The notes beneath the pieces were generated by a model. It had not been told where the DNA came from and did no database searches. It saw nothing but the letters and a program-made list of their open reading frames with translations. DNA of 64,000 nucleotides, taken from assembly GCA_038239145.1 (NCBI GenBank), contig JBBSFB010000018.1:9879-73878 (forward strand), written 5' to 3'. Positions 17,035-25,001 of the stretch are shown piece after piece; position 1 is the first letter of the stretch; the number at the start of each line of letters is the position of its first letter. Both the position numbers and the translations under genes were made by a program. Origin of the DNA: PALSA-610 sp038239145 (GTDB lineage: Bacteria > Actinomycetota > Acidimicrobiia > IMCC26256 > PALSA-610).

Positions 17035-20000
17035 GTGTACGCGGAGTTGCACTGCCATTCGAACTTCTCGTTCCTCGACGGCGCGAGCCATCCCGAGGAG
17101 TTGGCCGAAGAGGCGTCGCGCCTCGGCCTGGCCGCGCTCGCGATCACCGATCACGACGGCTTCTACGGGATCGTGCGCTTCGCGGAAGCGGCGCGTCTGC
17201 TCGGGTTGCCGACCGTGTTCGGTACCGAACTGACCCTCGGCACCCGTCAGGTTCCCAATGGGCCGGCGAATGGAATCGCCGACCCGCCGGGTGAGCACCT
17301 GATCGTGCTCGCGCAAGGGACCGTCGGGTACGCCCGGCTCGCGCAGGCGATCAGCCGAGGTCAGCTCGCGGGGGAGAAGGGCGCACCCCGCACCTCGGTC
17401 GCGCAGCTGGCCGAGGCTGCTCGCCTGCCGGTGCACGGTCACGGTCCGAGCACTGCAAACGATCATTGGTTCGTGCTCACCGGTTGCCGTAAGGGGCCGG
17501 TCCCGGCCGCGCTCGTCCGCGACGGTCCCGCCGCGGCCGAGCGCGCGTTGCGGCAGTTGGTCGACGGCTTCGGCGCCGAGCGGGTCCTGGTCGAGCTCTG
17601 GGATCACGGTGATCCGCTCGACCGGTACCGCAACGACGCGCTGGCGCAGGTGGCCATGCGGGTCGGGGTCGAGGTCGTGGCCACGAACAACGTGCACTAC
17701 GCCACTCCGGCCCGGCGTCCGCTCGCGCAGGCGCTCGCCGCGGTACGGGCCCGGCGGTCGCTCGACGAGATCGACGGCTGGTTGCCGGCCGCGCCGTTCG
17801 CGCACTTGCGCAGTGCGGCCGAGCAGCGGCGCCGATTCGCACGCTGGCCGGGTGCGGTCGAACGGACCGTCGAGATCGCGCAGGCGTGTGCGTTCGACCT
17901 GAAACTCGCCGCGCCCCGGTTACCCGATGCGTCGGTGCCGGAAGGGTTCGACGAGATGTCGTGGTTGCGCGAGCTCGTGCGCCGGGGCGCAGCGGTGTTC
18001 TATCCCGAGAGCCATCCGAAGCACGCGCAGGCGATGCAACAGATCGCCTACGAGCTGACCGTGATCGAGCAGCTCGGATTTCCCGGCTACTTCTTGTTGC
18101 TGCACGACATCGTCGAGTTCTGTCGCCTCTCCGACATCTATTGCCAGGGGCGGGGGAGCGCGGCGAACAGCGCGGTCTGCTACTCGCTCGGTGTCACCAA
18201 GGCCGACGCGGTCACGCTCGGGTTGTTGTTCGAGCGATTCCTCTCACCCGAACGTGACGGCCCGCCCGACATCGACCTCGACATCGAACACCAACGCCGC
18301 GAAGAGGTGATCCAGTACGTCTACGAACGCTACGGACGCGATCGGGCCGCACAGGTGGCCAACGTCGTGACGTACCGACCCCGTTCCGCCTTGCGGGAGA
18401 TGGCGAAGGCGGCCGGGGTCGCGCCCGGACAGGCCGACGCGTTGGGCAAGTGGGTCGACCGTTGGGCCGCCGGTCCCGAGGCGTTCGGTGAGCTGACCGA
18501 CAAAGCGCTCGAGGACCACCGTCAGGTCACGCCCCGAAACGTTCGGCGATTCGAACGGACGGCCCGCGATCGCACGCGCGACGGCGTGCCGCTCGACGGT
18601 CCCGACGCCACCACCAGACCACCCGCGATCCCGCCCCTCGCGCTCGAGCTCGCGAGCGCGGTCATCGACTTCCCGCGCCACCTCGGCATCCACTCGGGCG
18701 GCATGGTGATGGCCGACCGCCCGCTCGTGGAGTTCTGCCCGATCGAATGGGCGCGCATGGAAGGGCGTTCGGTGTTGCAGTGGGACAAGGACGACTGCGC
18801 GGCCGCCGGTCTGGTGAAGTTCGACCTGCTCGGGTTGGGCATGTTGACGATGTTGCACATCGCGGTCGATCTGGTGCGGGCCCAGGGCGTCGACATCGAC
18901 CTCGCCACGATCCCGCAAGAAGACGAGGTGTACGACCTCTTGTGCGCGGCCGACACGGTCGGCGTGTTCCAAGTGGAGAGCCGAGCGCAGATGGCCACGC
19001 TGCCGCGCCTGCGCCCCCGCTGTTTCTACGACCTCGTGGTCGAGGTCGCGCTCATCCGCCCCGGCCCGATCCAGGGCGGATCGGTGCATCCCTACCTGCG
19101 GCGCCGCAACGGTGAGGAAGAGGTCACGTACATCCATCCGTTGACGAAGCCGTGCCTCGAAAAGACGCTCGGCGTTCCGCTGTTCCAAGAACAGCTCATG
19201 CAGCTTGCGGTCGACTGTGCCGGATTCAGCGCCGCCGAAGCCGACCAGTTGCGTCAGGCGATGGGTTCCAAACGCAGCCAGGCCCGAATGGAGCGCATGC
19301 GGGAACGGCTGATGGCCGGGATGGCCGAGCGCGGGATCACCGGCGACACCGCCGAGGAGATCTACACGAAGTTGCGGGCCTTCTCCAACTTCGGTTTCCC
19401 CGAGAGTCACTCGGTGAGCTTCGCCTACCTCGTCTATTCCAGCTCGTGGATCAAGTACCACTACCCGGCCGAGTTCGCGGCGTCGTTGTTGAACGCGCAG
19501 CCGATGGGCTTCTACTCGCCGCACACGATCGTGCGCGACGCGCGTCGCCACGGTGTGCAGGTGCTCGGTCCCGATCTCAATGCGTCGTGCCGCGACGCGA
19601 CCCTCGAACCCCGCATGCTCGACACCGAACCGGTGGGCCGCCCGTTGCGCGGCTTCCACGCGGAACCGTCGCACCTCGCCGTCCGGCTCGGCCTGCGCAG
19701 CGTGCGCGGGCTGCACGACGCCTTGCTCGATCGCGTCGACGACGAGCGCGCGGAACGTGTCTTCACCGACCTCGAAGACTTCGTACGCCGAACCGGTGCA
19801 ACCGTCGACCAGGTCGAGGCGTTGGCGACCGCGGGCGCGTTCGAGGGTTGCTTCGGTCAGTCGCGCCGCGCCGCGTTGTGGGCCGCGGGCGCGCTCGGGA
19901 CCGCCCGACCCAACGCGCGCCGTGACGGCTCGGTGGTGGAGACGTTGCCCGGCATGATCACCGGCACCGACGCGCCCGCGCTCCCGGGGATGACCGAGAT

Positions 20001-20409
20001 GGAGACGGTCTATGCCGACCTGTGGGCGATGGGCATGAGCGTGGGCAAGCACCCGACCGAGTTCGTCCGGGAAGAGTTGACCCGTCAGGGGGTGGTGACG
20101 AACGCGCAGCTCCGCGAGCTTCCCGACCGGACGGTGGTCGAGATCGCGGGAGTGGTCACCCATCGCCAACAACCGGCGACGGCGAAGGGCACCGTCTTCT
20201 TGAACATCGAGGACGAGACCGGGCTCACCAACGTGATCTGCGCCAAGGGCGTGTGGAAACGGTTCCGCATCGTGGCGCGGGGCGCGCCCGCGCTCCGGGT
20301 CCGGGGAGTGCTGGAGAAGCACCAGGGCGTGATCAACCTCGTCGCCGGTCGCATCACTCGTCTTCCGATAAGTCTTGGGGATCATCTGAAGTCGCGCGAC
20401 TTCCACTGA
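17035..20409 (+). CDS. dnaE2: Error-prone DNA polymerase III alpha, DnaE2
   Basis: Performs translesion synthesis in the SOS response. 1124 residues from GTG 17035, which puts the PHP motif 'ELHCHSNFSFLDGAS' at the N-terminus. The polymerase catalytic acids are present: 'PDIDLDIE' (D412, D414) and 'VKFDLLGLGML' (D597). A C-terminal OB fold ('IAGVVTHRQQPATAKGTVFLNIEDETG') follows. The gene starts 41 bases after imuB and is the last gene of the SOS cassette. A long hairpin follows the stop. The frame is open further upstream, but no better start exists. Confidence 0.95.
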   Translation: MYAELHCHSNFSFLDGASHPEELAEEASRLGLAALAITDHDGFYGIVRFAEAARLLGLPTVFGTELTLGTRQVPNGPANGIADPPGEHLIVLAQGTVGYARLAQAISRGQLAGEKGAPRTSVAQLAEAARLPVHGHGPSTANDHWFVLTGCRKGPVPAALVRDGPAAAERALRQLVDGFGAERVLVELWDHGDPLDRYRNDALAQVAMRVGVEVVATNNVHYATPARRPLAQALAAVRARRSLDEIDGWLPAAPFAHLRSAAEQRRRFARWPGAVERTVEIAQACAFDLKLAAPRLPDASVPEGFDEMSWLRELVRRGAAVFYPESHPKHAQAMQQIAYELTVIEQLGFPGYFLLLHDIVEFCRLSDIYCQGRGSAANSAVCYSLGVTKADAVTLGLLFERFLSPERDGPPDIDLDIEHQRREEVIQYVYERYGRDRAAQVANVVTYRPRSALREMAKAAGVAPGQADALGKWVDRWAAGPEAFGELTDKALEDHRQVTPRNVRRFERTARDRTRDGVPLDGPDATTRPPAIPPLALELASAVIDFPRHLGIHSGGMVMADRPLVEFCPIEWARMEGRSVLQWDKDDCAAAGLVKFDLLGLGMLTMLHIAVDLVRAQGVDIDLATIPQEDEVYDLLCAADTVGVFQVESRAQMATLPRLRPRCFYDLVVEVALIRPGPIQGGSVHPYLRRRNGEEEVTYIHPLTKPCLEKTLGVPLFQEQLMQLAVDCAGFSAAEADQLRQAMGSKRSQARMERMRERLMAGMAERGITGDTAEEIYTKLRAFSNFGFPESHSVSFAYLVYSSSWIKYHYPAEFAASLLNAQPMGFYSPHTIVRDARRHGVQVLGPDLNASCRDATLEPRMLDTEPVGRPLRGFHAEPSHLAVRLGLRSVRGLHDALLDRVDDERAERVFTDLEDFVRRTGATVDQVEALATAGAFEGCFGQSRRAALWAAGALGTARPNARRDGSVVETLPGMITGTDAPALPGMTEMETVYADLWAMGMSVGKHPTEFVREELTRQGVVTNAQLRELPDRTVVEIAGVVTHRQQPATAKGTVFLNIEDETGLTNVICAKGVWKRFRIVARGAPALRVRGVLEKHQGVINLVAGRITRLPISLGDHLKSRDFH

Positions 20410-20446
20410 CACCGACGAAGCTGCCCATCCGGTTCGGTCACTGGAG

Positions 20447-20495
20447 GTTCTCGGTCGATTCCGTACCGCATACGCGTACGGATCGACGCGAGAAC
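20447..20495. terminator. Long imperfect hairpin after dnaE2
   Basis: The stem has 19 base pairs in three blocks: GTTCTCG/CGAGAAC, GTCGAT/ATCGAC and CCGTAC/GTACGG, with one bulged base on each side (T20460, G20488) and a 9-base loop. It lies 38 bases after the dnaE2 stop and 52 bases before the next start. There is no T tract, as is common for terminators in high-GC actinobacteria. Confidence 0.65.
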
Positions 20496-20546
20496 GGGAT
20501 ACCTGGCGGACCGGCGGCCGGGAACGAAAAGCGCGAGACTCGAGGT

Positions 20547-21668
20547 ATGACCGAGACGATCGGGCCCTGCATCTCCGCCGATTCGCACATCACCGAACCG
20601 CCGGGCACCTATATCGATCGCATCGATCCCGCCTATCGCGACCGGGCGCCGCGTCTGCATCATCACGACGTCCTCGGCGACGTGATGCTGATCGACAACG
20701 GCAAGAGCCTCGTGCCGTTCTGGCTCGTCGCCGCAGCCGGGCGCCCGACGGACGAGATCCGGCTCGACATCGACAAGCGCTTCGACGACCTCTGGCGGGG
20801 AGGGTGGGATCCCGTCGCGCGCCTCGTCGATCAGGACACCGACGGAGTCTCGGCCGAGGTCATCTATCCCTCGGTCGGCATGCTGCTCTGCAACCACCCC
20901 GACGCCGAATATCAACACGCGTGCTTCGACGCGTACAACCTCTGGATCGCCGAGTTCTGCGCGACCGCGCCCGAGCGGCTGATCGGCCTCGGTCAGTCCG
21001 CGCTCGTCACGCCCGAAAACGGCATCCGCGACCTCGAAGCGATCAAGCGCCTCGGGCTGAAGGGCGTGATGCTCCCGGGCAAACCGCCGGGGGAGAAGGA
21101 CTACGACGACCCGATGTACGACGAGCTCTGGGACGCGATCGTCGATCTCGGGCTGCCGCCGTCGTTCCATATCCTCACGAGCCGGACCGACACTCCCGGT
21201 GCCGATCACGTGCGGGGCCCGAAGCTCAACAGCTTCATGAGCATCGTGCGCGGCAATCAGGACATCATCGGCACGCTCATCTTCGGTGCGGTGTTCGAAC
21301 GCCACCCCGACCTTCGGGTCGTGTGCGTGGAAGCCGACGCCGGTTGGGCGCCGCACTGGATGTACCGCGCCGACCACGGCTACGACCGGCACCGCAACTG
21401 GCTCACCGCGGGCGAGCTGACCCGGCGCCCGAGCGAATGGTTCGCCGACAACGTGTACCTCACGTTCCAGGACGACTGGGTCGCGTTCCGTACCGCGCAC
21501 CTGATGAATCCGGAACGACTGATGTGGGCGAACGACTTCCCGCACAGCGACGCGACGTGGCCCAACAGCCAGGAACTCCTGGCCGAGCACGCGATGCAGC
21601 TCGACGAACGATCCCGCAGCCGCATCCTGCACGACAACGTCGCCGAGCTCTACGGCATCACCGTCTAG
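20547..21668 (+). CDS. Amidohydrolase-family (ACMSD-like) metal hydrolase
   Basis: 373 residues from ATG 20547 (GAGG just upstream). 'CISADSHITEPPGTY' carries the D-x-H metal motif of the amidohydrolase_2 (ACMSD-like) group, and 'FGAVFERHPDLRVVCVEADAGWAPHWMYRADH' and 'ANDFPHSDATWPNSQ' carry the later His/Asp ligands. Such enzymes hydrolyse or decarboxylate small aromatic and related compounds; the substrate cannot be told. It stands between the dnaE2 hairpin and the MFS gene, and could be co-regulated with the exporter. Confidence 0.85.
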   Translation: MTETIGPCISADSHITEPPGTYIDRIDPAYRDRAPRLHHHDVLGDVMLIDNGKSLVPFWLVAAAGRPTDEIRLDIDKRFDDLWRGGWDPVARLVDQDTDGVSAEVIYPSVGMLLCNHPDAEYQHACFDAYNLWIAEFCATAPERLIGLGQSALVTPENGIRDLEAIKRLGLKGVMLPGKPPGEKDYDDPMYDELWDAIVDLGLPPSFHILTSRTDTPGADHVRGPKLNSFMSIVRGNQDIIGTLIFGAVFERHPDLRVVCVEADAGWAPHWMYRADHGYDRHRNWLTAGELTRRPSEWFADNVYLTFQDDWVAFRTAHLMNPERLMWANDFPHSDATWPNSQELLAEHAMQLDERSRSRILHDNVAELYGITV

Positions 21669-21708
21669 CTGCTCGGAAAAGTCCGGAGTTCGCCGCGGCG
21701 ATGCTTCG

Positions 21709-21714
21709 TAGGAT
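21709..21714 (+). promoter_or_regulatory. -10 box of the MFS gene
   Basis: TAGGAT, eight bases before ATG 21723; probable leaderless promoter. Confidence 0.5.
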
Positions 21715-21722
21715 TGGTCCCT

Positions 21723-22964
21723 ATGGGGCTGCTGATCGACACCACGCCCCTGCGAGTGTCGCGTGACTTCCGACGGCTCTGGATCGGGCAGGCCGTATCG
21801 TTTCTCGGCAGCACCATGACCGCGGCCGCGCTGCCGTTCCAGGTCTACGAGCGGACCCATTCGTCGGTCGCGGTCGGATTGCTCGGCGTGGCCCAGCTCG
21901 GCCCGCTACTCGTCTTCTCCATCATCGGTGGTGCGCTTGCGGACAGCGTCGACAAACGTGTATTGCTGATCGGGGTCACTCTCGCCGCGCTGCTGTGCGC
22001 GACCGGGCTCGCGGTCAACGCCTCACTCGACCACCCGCAGCTCTGGCTCTTGTACGTCCTCGGGGCCGCCGCCGCGGGTGTTACCGCGGTGACATTCCCG
22101 GTGCTGCGCTCGCTCCTCCCCCTGCTGCTCGACGAATCACTGCGGCCGGCCGCGTTCGCGTTGCAGTCGACGTACGGCTCGTTCGGCATGATGGCCGGGC
22201 CCGCTGTGGGCGGAGTGCTCATCGGCGTCGTCGGCCTCACCGCGACGTACCGGGTCGATGTTGCGACGTACGCCGCGGCTTTGATCACGTTCGCGGGCAT
22301 CGCGGCGTCGCCCCCGGTAGGGGACGGGCAGAGGGCGTCGCTCGCGTCGGTCGTGCACGGGTTGCGGTTCCTGCGCGGGCAGTCCGTCATCATGAGCGTG
22401 TTCGGCATCGACCTGCTCGCGATGATCTTCGGTATGCCCCGAGCGCTCTTCCCGGCGCTGACCGCGCGTCTCGGCGGCGGTCCGGTTCTCTACGGGTTCC
22501 TACTCTCGTCGGTCGCGGCCGGTGCGTTCCTGGCGTCCGTCACGAGTGGATGGACGGGCCGGATCGAGCGCCAGGGCCGTGCGGTCCTGTGGGCCGTCGC
22601 GGTGTGGGGCGCGGCGATCGCGGTCGCCGGGCTCACGTTGAGCACGACGGTGGTGTTGGTCTGCTTTGCCGTCGCGGGTGCGGCCGACATGATCTCGGGG
22701 GTCTACCGCTCGGCGATCGCGGGCGACGTGACGCCCGATGATCTGCGGGGCCGGATCAGCGGCGTCGAGATCGCGGTGTACGCGGGCGGTCCGCAGTTGG
22801 GCGACATCGAGGCCGGTGTAGTGGGTGGCCTCGTGGGCTTGCCGTTCGCGATCGTCTCGGGAGGAGTTGCCTGCGTAGCTGCGGCGGGCGTGTTTGCGAT
22901 GCGGGTGAAATCGTTCGCGCGCTATGTCAGCCCCGTCCCGAAGACCGCCGCGCGCGTGGAGTAG
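21723..22964 (+). CDS. MFS transporter (EntS-like group)
   Basis: 413 residues with twelve predicted membrane helices in two halves. The N-terminus 'VSRDFRRLWIGQAVSFLGSTMTAAALPFQVYERT' and the loop 'GGALADSVDKRVLL' are typical of the MFS_3/EntS branch, which exports siderophores or drugs. Start ATG 21723 is chosen over the TTG at 21714, because TTG would lie inside the -10 box. It ends eight bases before the convergent PilZ gene. Substrate unknown. Confidence 0.88.
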   Translation: MGLLIDTTPLRVSRDFRRLWIGQAVSFLGSTMTAAALPFQVYERTHSSVAVGLLGVAQLGPLLVFSIIGGALADSVDKRVLLIGVTLAALLCATGLAVNASLDHPQLWLLYVLGAAAAGVTAVTFPVLRSLLPLLLDESLRPAAFALQSTYGSFGMMAGPAVGGVLIGVVGLTATYRVDVATYAAALITFAGIAASPPVGDGQRASLASVVHGLRFLRGQSVIMSVFGIDLLAMIFGMPRALFPALTARLGGGPVLYGFLLSSVAAGAFLASVTSGWTGRIERQGRAVLWAVAVWGAAIAVAGLTLSTTVVLVCFAVAGAADMISGVYRSAIAGDVTPDDLRGRISGVEIAVYAGGPQLGDIEAGVVGGLVGLPFAIVSGGVACVAAAGVFAMRVKSFARYVSPVPKTAARVE

Positions 22965-22972
22965 CTCGGGGA

Positions 22973-23614
22973 TCAGGTCGGGTGCAGCTCCGCGCGCCGG
23001 TGCTGCCCGAGCGACAAGAGCACGAAGCGCATGATCCGGTCCCGGTCGAGTTCGCGGATGAGCACGAACTCGACCCGAGTCAGCGGCTTCCCGATCGTGG
23101 GGAGCTCCTCGCGCGGGAGCACCCGGCCGATGAGGGCGAAGGGGACTTCGTCGTCGTCGAAGGCAAACGACATTGCGATCGTCGCGCCCTCGGGCGGGGT
23201 CAAGTCGGCCAGTATCGAACAGCCCCCGCCGCCGAGATCGCGGACGTCGCCCTCGAACGTCGCCCAGCCGTTCGTCTCCGCGTCGAGGACCGCGCACGTC
23301 GCGGGGACGTGCCGGTGGACCCGCGCGTAGGCGCGCCTTTGGATCGCGGTGTTGTCGTTCGGGGCGTCGATCACCAGCCGGGTCGTTCCGCTGCGAACCA
23401 CCGGAACGTGAATGAGGTAGACGCTGTAGCGGCCGAGGCAGGTGAGCTGGACCTCGGCGATCCCGGCCCATTCGTCGGGCAGATGTTCGTCCTCCTGCGC
23501 GGTCAGCGTGATGTGGCCGTCTTGGACCAGGTCCACGGTCATCCGCCACGGAGCGTCGTCGGGAGCGGTGGCGACGAGCACGGGTTGACCGACCTCGAGC
23601 AACGGAGACGTCAC
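22973..23614 (-). CDS. PilZ-domain protein (YcgR-like)
   Basis: 213 residues. The PilZ domain occupies about residues 90-205, with the c-di-GMP-binding motif 'RRAYARVHR' (R93-R98) and 'DLGGGGCSI' (D126 onward). The N-terminal ~85 residues resemble the YcgR flagellar-brake N domain. It would link c-di-GMP levels to an unknown output; no flagellar genes are in the window. Start is GTG 23614 preceded by GAGA. Soluble. Confidence 0.85.
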   Translation of the reverse strand: MTSPLLEVGQPVLVATAPDDAPWRMTVDLVQDGHITLTAQEDEHLPDEWAGIAEVQLTCLGRYSVYLIHVPVVRSGTTRLVIDAPNDNTAIQRRAYARVHRHVPATCAVLDAETNGWATFEGDVRDLGGGGCSILADLTPPEGATIAMSFAFDDDEVPFALIGRVLPREELPTIGKPLTRVEFVLIRELDRDRIMRFVLLSLGQHRRAELHPT

Positions 23615-23689
23615 GCCATCTCTATCGACAGATGGTGGGACGAGTCGTACCCGAACCGGGTAGCCTCGACGGGTTCCGGAGGACTTCAG

Positions 23690-23818
23690 ATGGCTGACCC
23701 GCCGAGTTCGTCATGCCGCGCTCAACGCCCCGTTCGTCACGCCGCACCGGCGAGCGCTTCATCGCGTTTCTCCGCGCCGACATCTCCGGAGTCCGTGCGG
23801 GTTTCTTCGCGCTCCTGA
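23690..23818 (+). CDS. Upstream ORF overlapping the MgtE start
   Basis: 42 codons starting 'MADPPSSSCRAQ', with the strong Shine-Dalgarno GGAGGA at 23678-23683, six bases before the ATG. It runs in a different frame through the first 106 bases of the MgtE gene, whose own ATG 23713 has no Shine-Dalgarno. An in-frame TGA at 23695-23697 prevents the MgtE frame from starting earlier. It could be a leader peptide or the sign of a frameshift error near the start. Low confidence that the peptide itself matters. Confidence 0.35.
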   Translation: MADPPSSSCRAQRPVRHAAPASASSRFSAPTSPESVRVSSRS

Positions 23819-24963
23819 TCTCCTCGGGTGGCGACCTCGTCACCGGCGTCACCTTCGCCACCATCAGCAACACCCTGAACCTGCTGCCCGGGCTCGTGGT
23901 GTTGGTCCCCGCAGCGATCGGGATGCGGGGCAACGTCTTCGGCGGCCTCGGCAGCCGGCTCGGGACCCTGATCCACACCGGGACGTTCCGGGTGTCGCGT
24001 CGCGTCGAAACCGAGGTCGGCCAGAACATGTACGCGGCGATCCTGTCGTCGCTCTCCACGGCGGTCCTGCTCGCGGTGCTCGCCAAGCTCATGTGCGAGA
24101 TGTTGATCGGCGGGAAGTCGATCTCGGTCGTCGACTTCATGGTGGTCTCCGTCATCGGGGCGATCCTCTCGTCGGTCGTCGTCCTGGTGCTGACGGTGGC
24201 GGTGGCCGCGTTCTGCGCGCGCCGCGACCTCGACCTCGACAACGTCGCCGCGCCGATCGTGACCGCAGCCGGCGACATGGTCACGCTCCCGAGCATGTTC
24301 CTCGCGACGTACCTGATCGGGTACCACTACGTGACGCCGATCATCGCGATCGCGTGCGCGGCCATCGGGATCGGCGCCGCAGTCGTGGGCATCGGGGTCA
24401 AGGGGCTCCCGATCCTGCACCGGATCGTCGTCGAGTCGCTGCCGATCCTCGCGCTCGCCGGCGTAGTCGACATCCTCGCGGGCATCACGATCCAGAACCG
24501 GTTCGCGTCGTTTCTCAAGTATCCGGCACTGCTCGTCATGGTCCCCGCGTTCCTCGAGGACTCCGGCTCTCTCGGCGCGATCCTCGCCGCACGCGTGTCG
24601 ACCAAGCTTCACCTGGGAACGCTGGGCGACAGCGGCGCGTCGTGGCGCGCCGCGACGGACGACGTGTTGCTCGTGTACCTCTATGCCGTTCCGGTGTTCG
24701 TGTTCCTCGGCCTGTCGTCGACCGTGGTCGCGAGCGTGCTGAACAAGACGAGCCCGGGCATCGTCGACATGCTCGGGGTGAGCCTCATCGCGGGCTTCCT
24801 GGCCACGACCGCTTCAGTGGTCGTGGGCTTCTACTCCGCGGTGGCGACCCACCGGTTCGGCCTCGATCCCGACAACCATGCCATTCCCCTCGTGACATCG
24901 AGCCTTGACCTCCTCGGCGCGTTGTCGCTTATCCTGGCCATCGTGATCCTCGGGCTGGCTTAG
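23713..24963 (+). CDS. Double-domain MgtE/SLC41-type divalent cation transporter
   Basis: 416 residues holding two MgtE membrane domains in tandem, as in SLC41 Mg2+ transporters rather than bacterial MgtE (no N-terminal or CBS domains). Each half carries the family pattern: 'PAAIGMRGNVFGGLGSRLGT ... DNVAAPIVTAAGDMVTLPSMF' in the first (about residues 70-200) and 'PAFLEDSGSLGAILAARVST ... DPDNHAIPLVTSSLDLLG' in the second. About ten membrane helices. The ATG at 23713 lacks its own Shine-Dalgarno. The next gene, 38 bases away, is also a tandem duplication and is probably the regulatory partner. Confidence 0.88.
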   Translation: MPRSTPRSSRRTGERFIAFLRADISGVRAGFFALLISSGGDLVTGVTFATISNTLNLLPGLVVLVPAAIGMRGNVFGGLGSRLGTLIHTGTFRVSRRVETEVGQNMYAAILSSLSTAVLLAVLAKLMCEMLIGGKSISVVDFMVVSVIGAILSSVVVLVLTVAVAAFCARRDLDLDNVAAPIVTAAGDMVTLPSMFLATYLIGYHYVTPIIAIACAAIGIGAAVVGIGVKGLPILHRIVVESLPILALAGVVDILAGITIQNRFASFLKYPALLVMVPAFLEDSGSLGAILAARVSTKLHLGTLGDSGASWRAATDDVLLVYLYAVPVFVFLGLSSTVVASVLNKTSPGIVDMLGVSLIAGFLATTASVVVGFYSAVATHRFGLDPDNHAIPLVTSSLDLLGALSLILAIVILGLA

Positions 24964-25001
24964 GGCCCCTCGAGGAGCCGGCTGCGGAGCCGGCGGTATC
25001 A

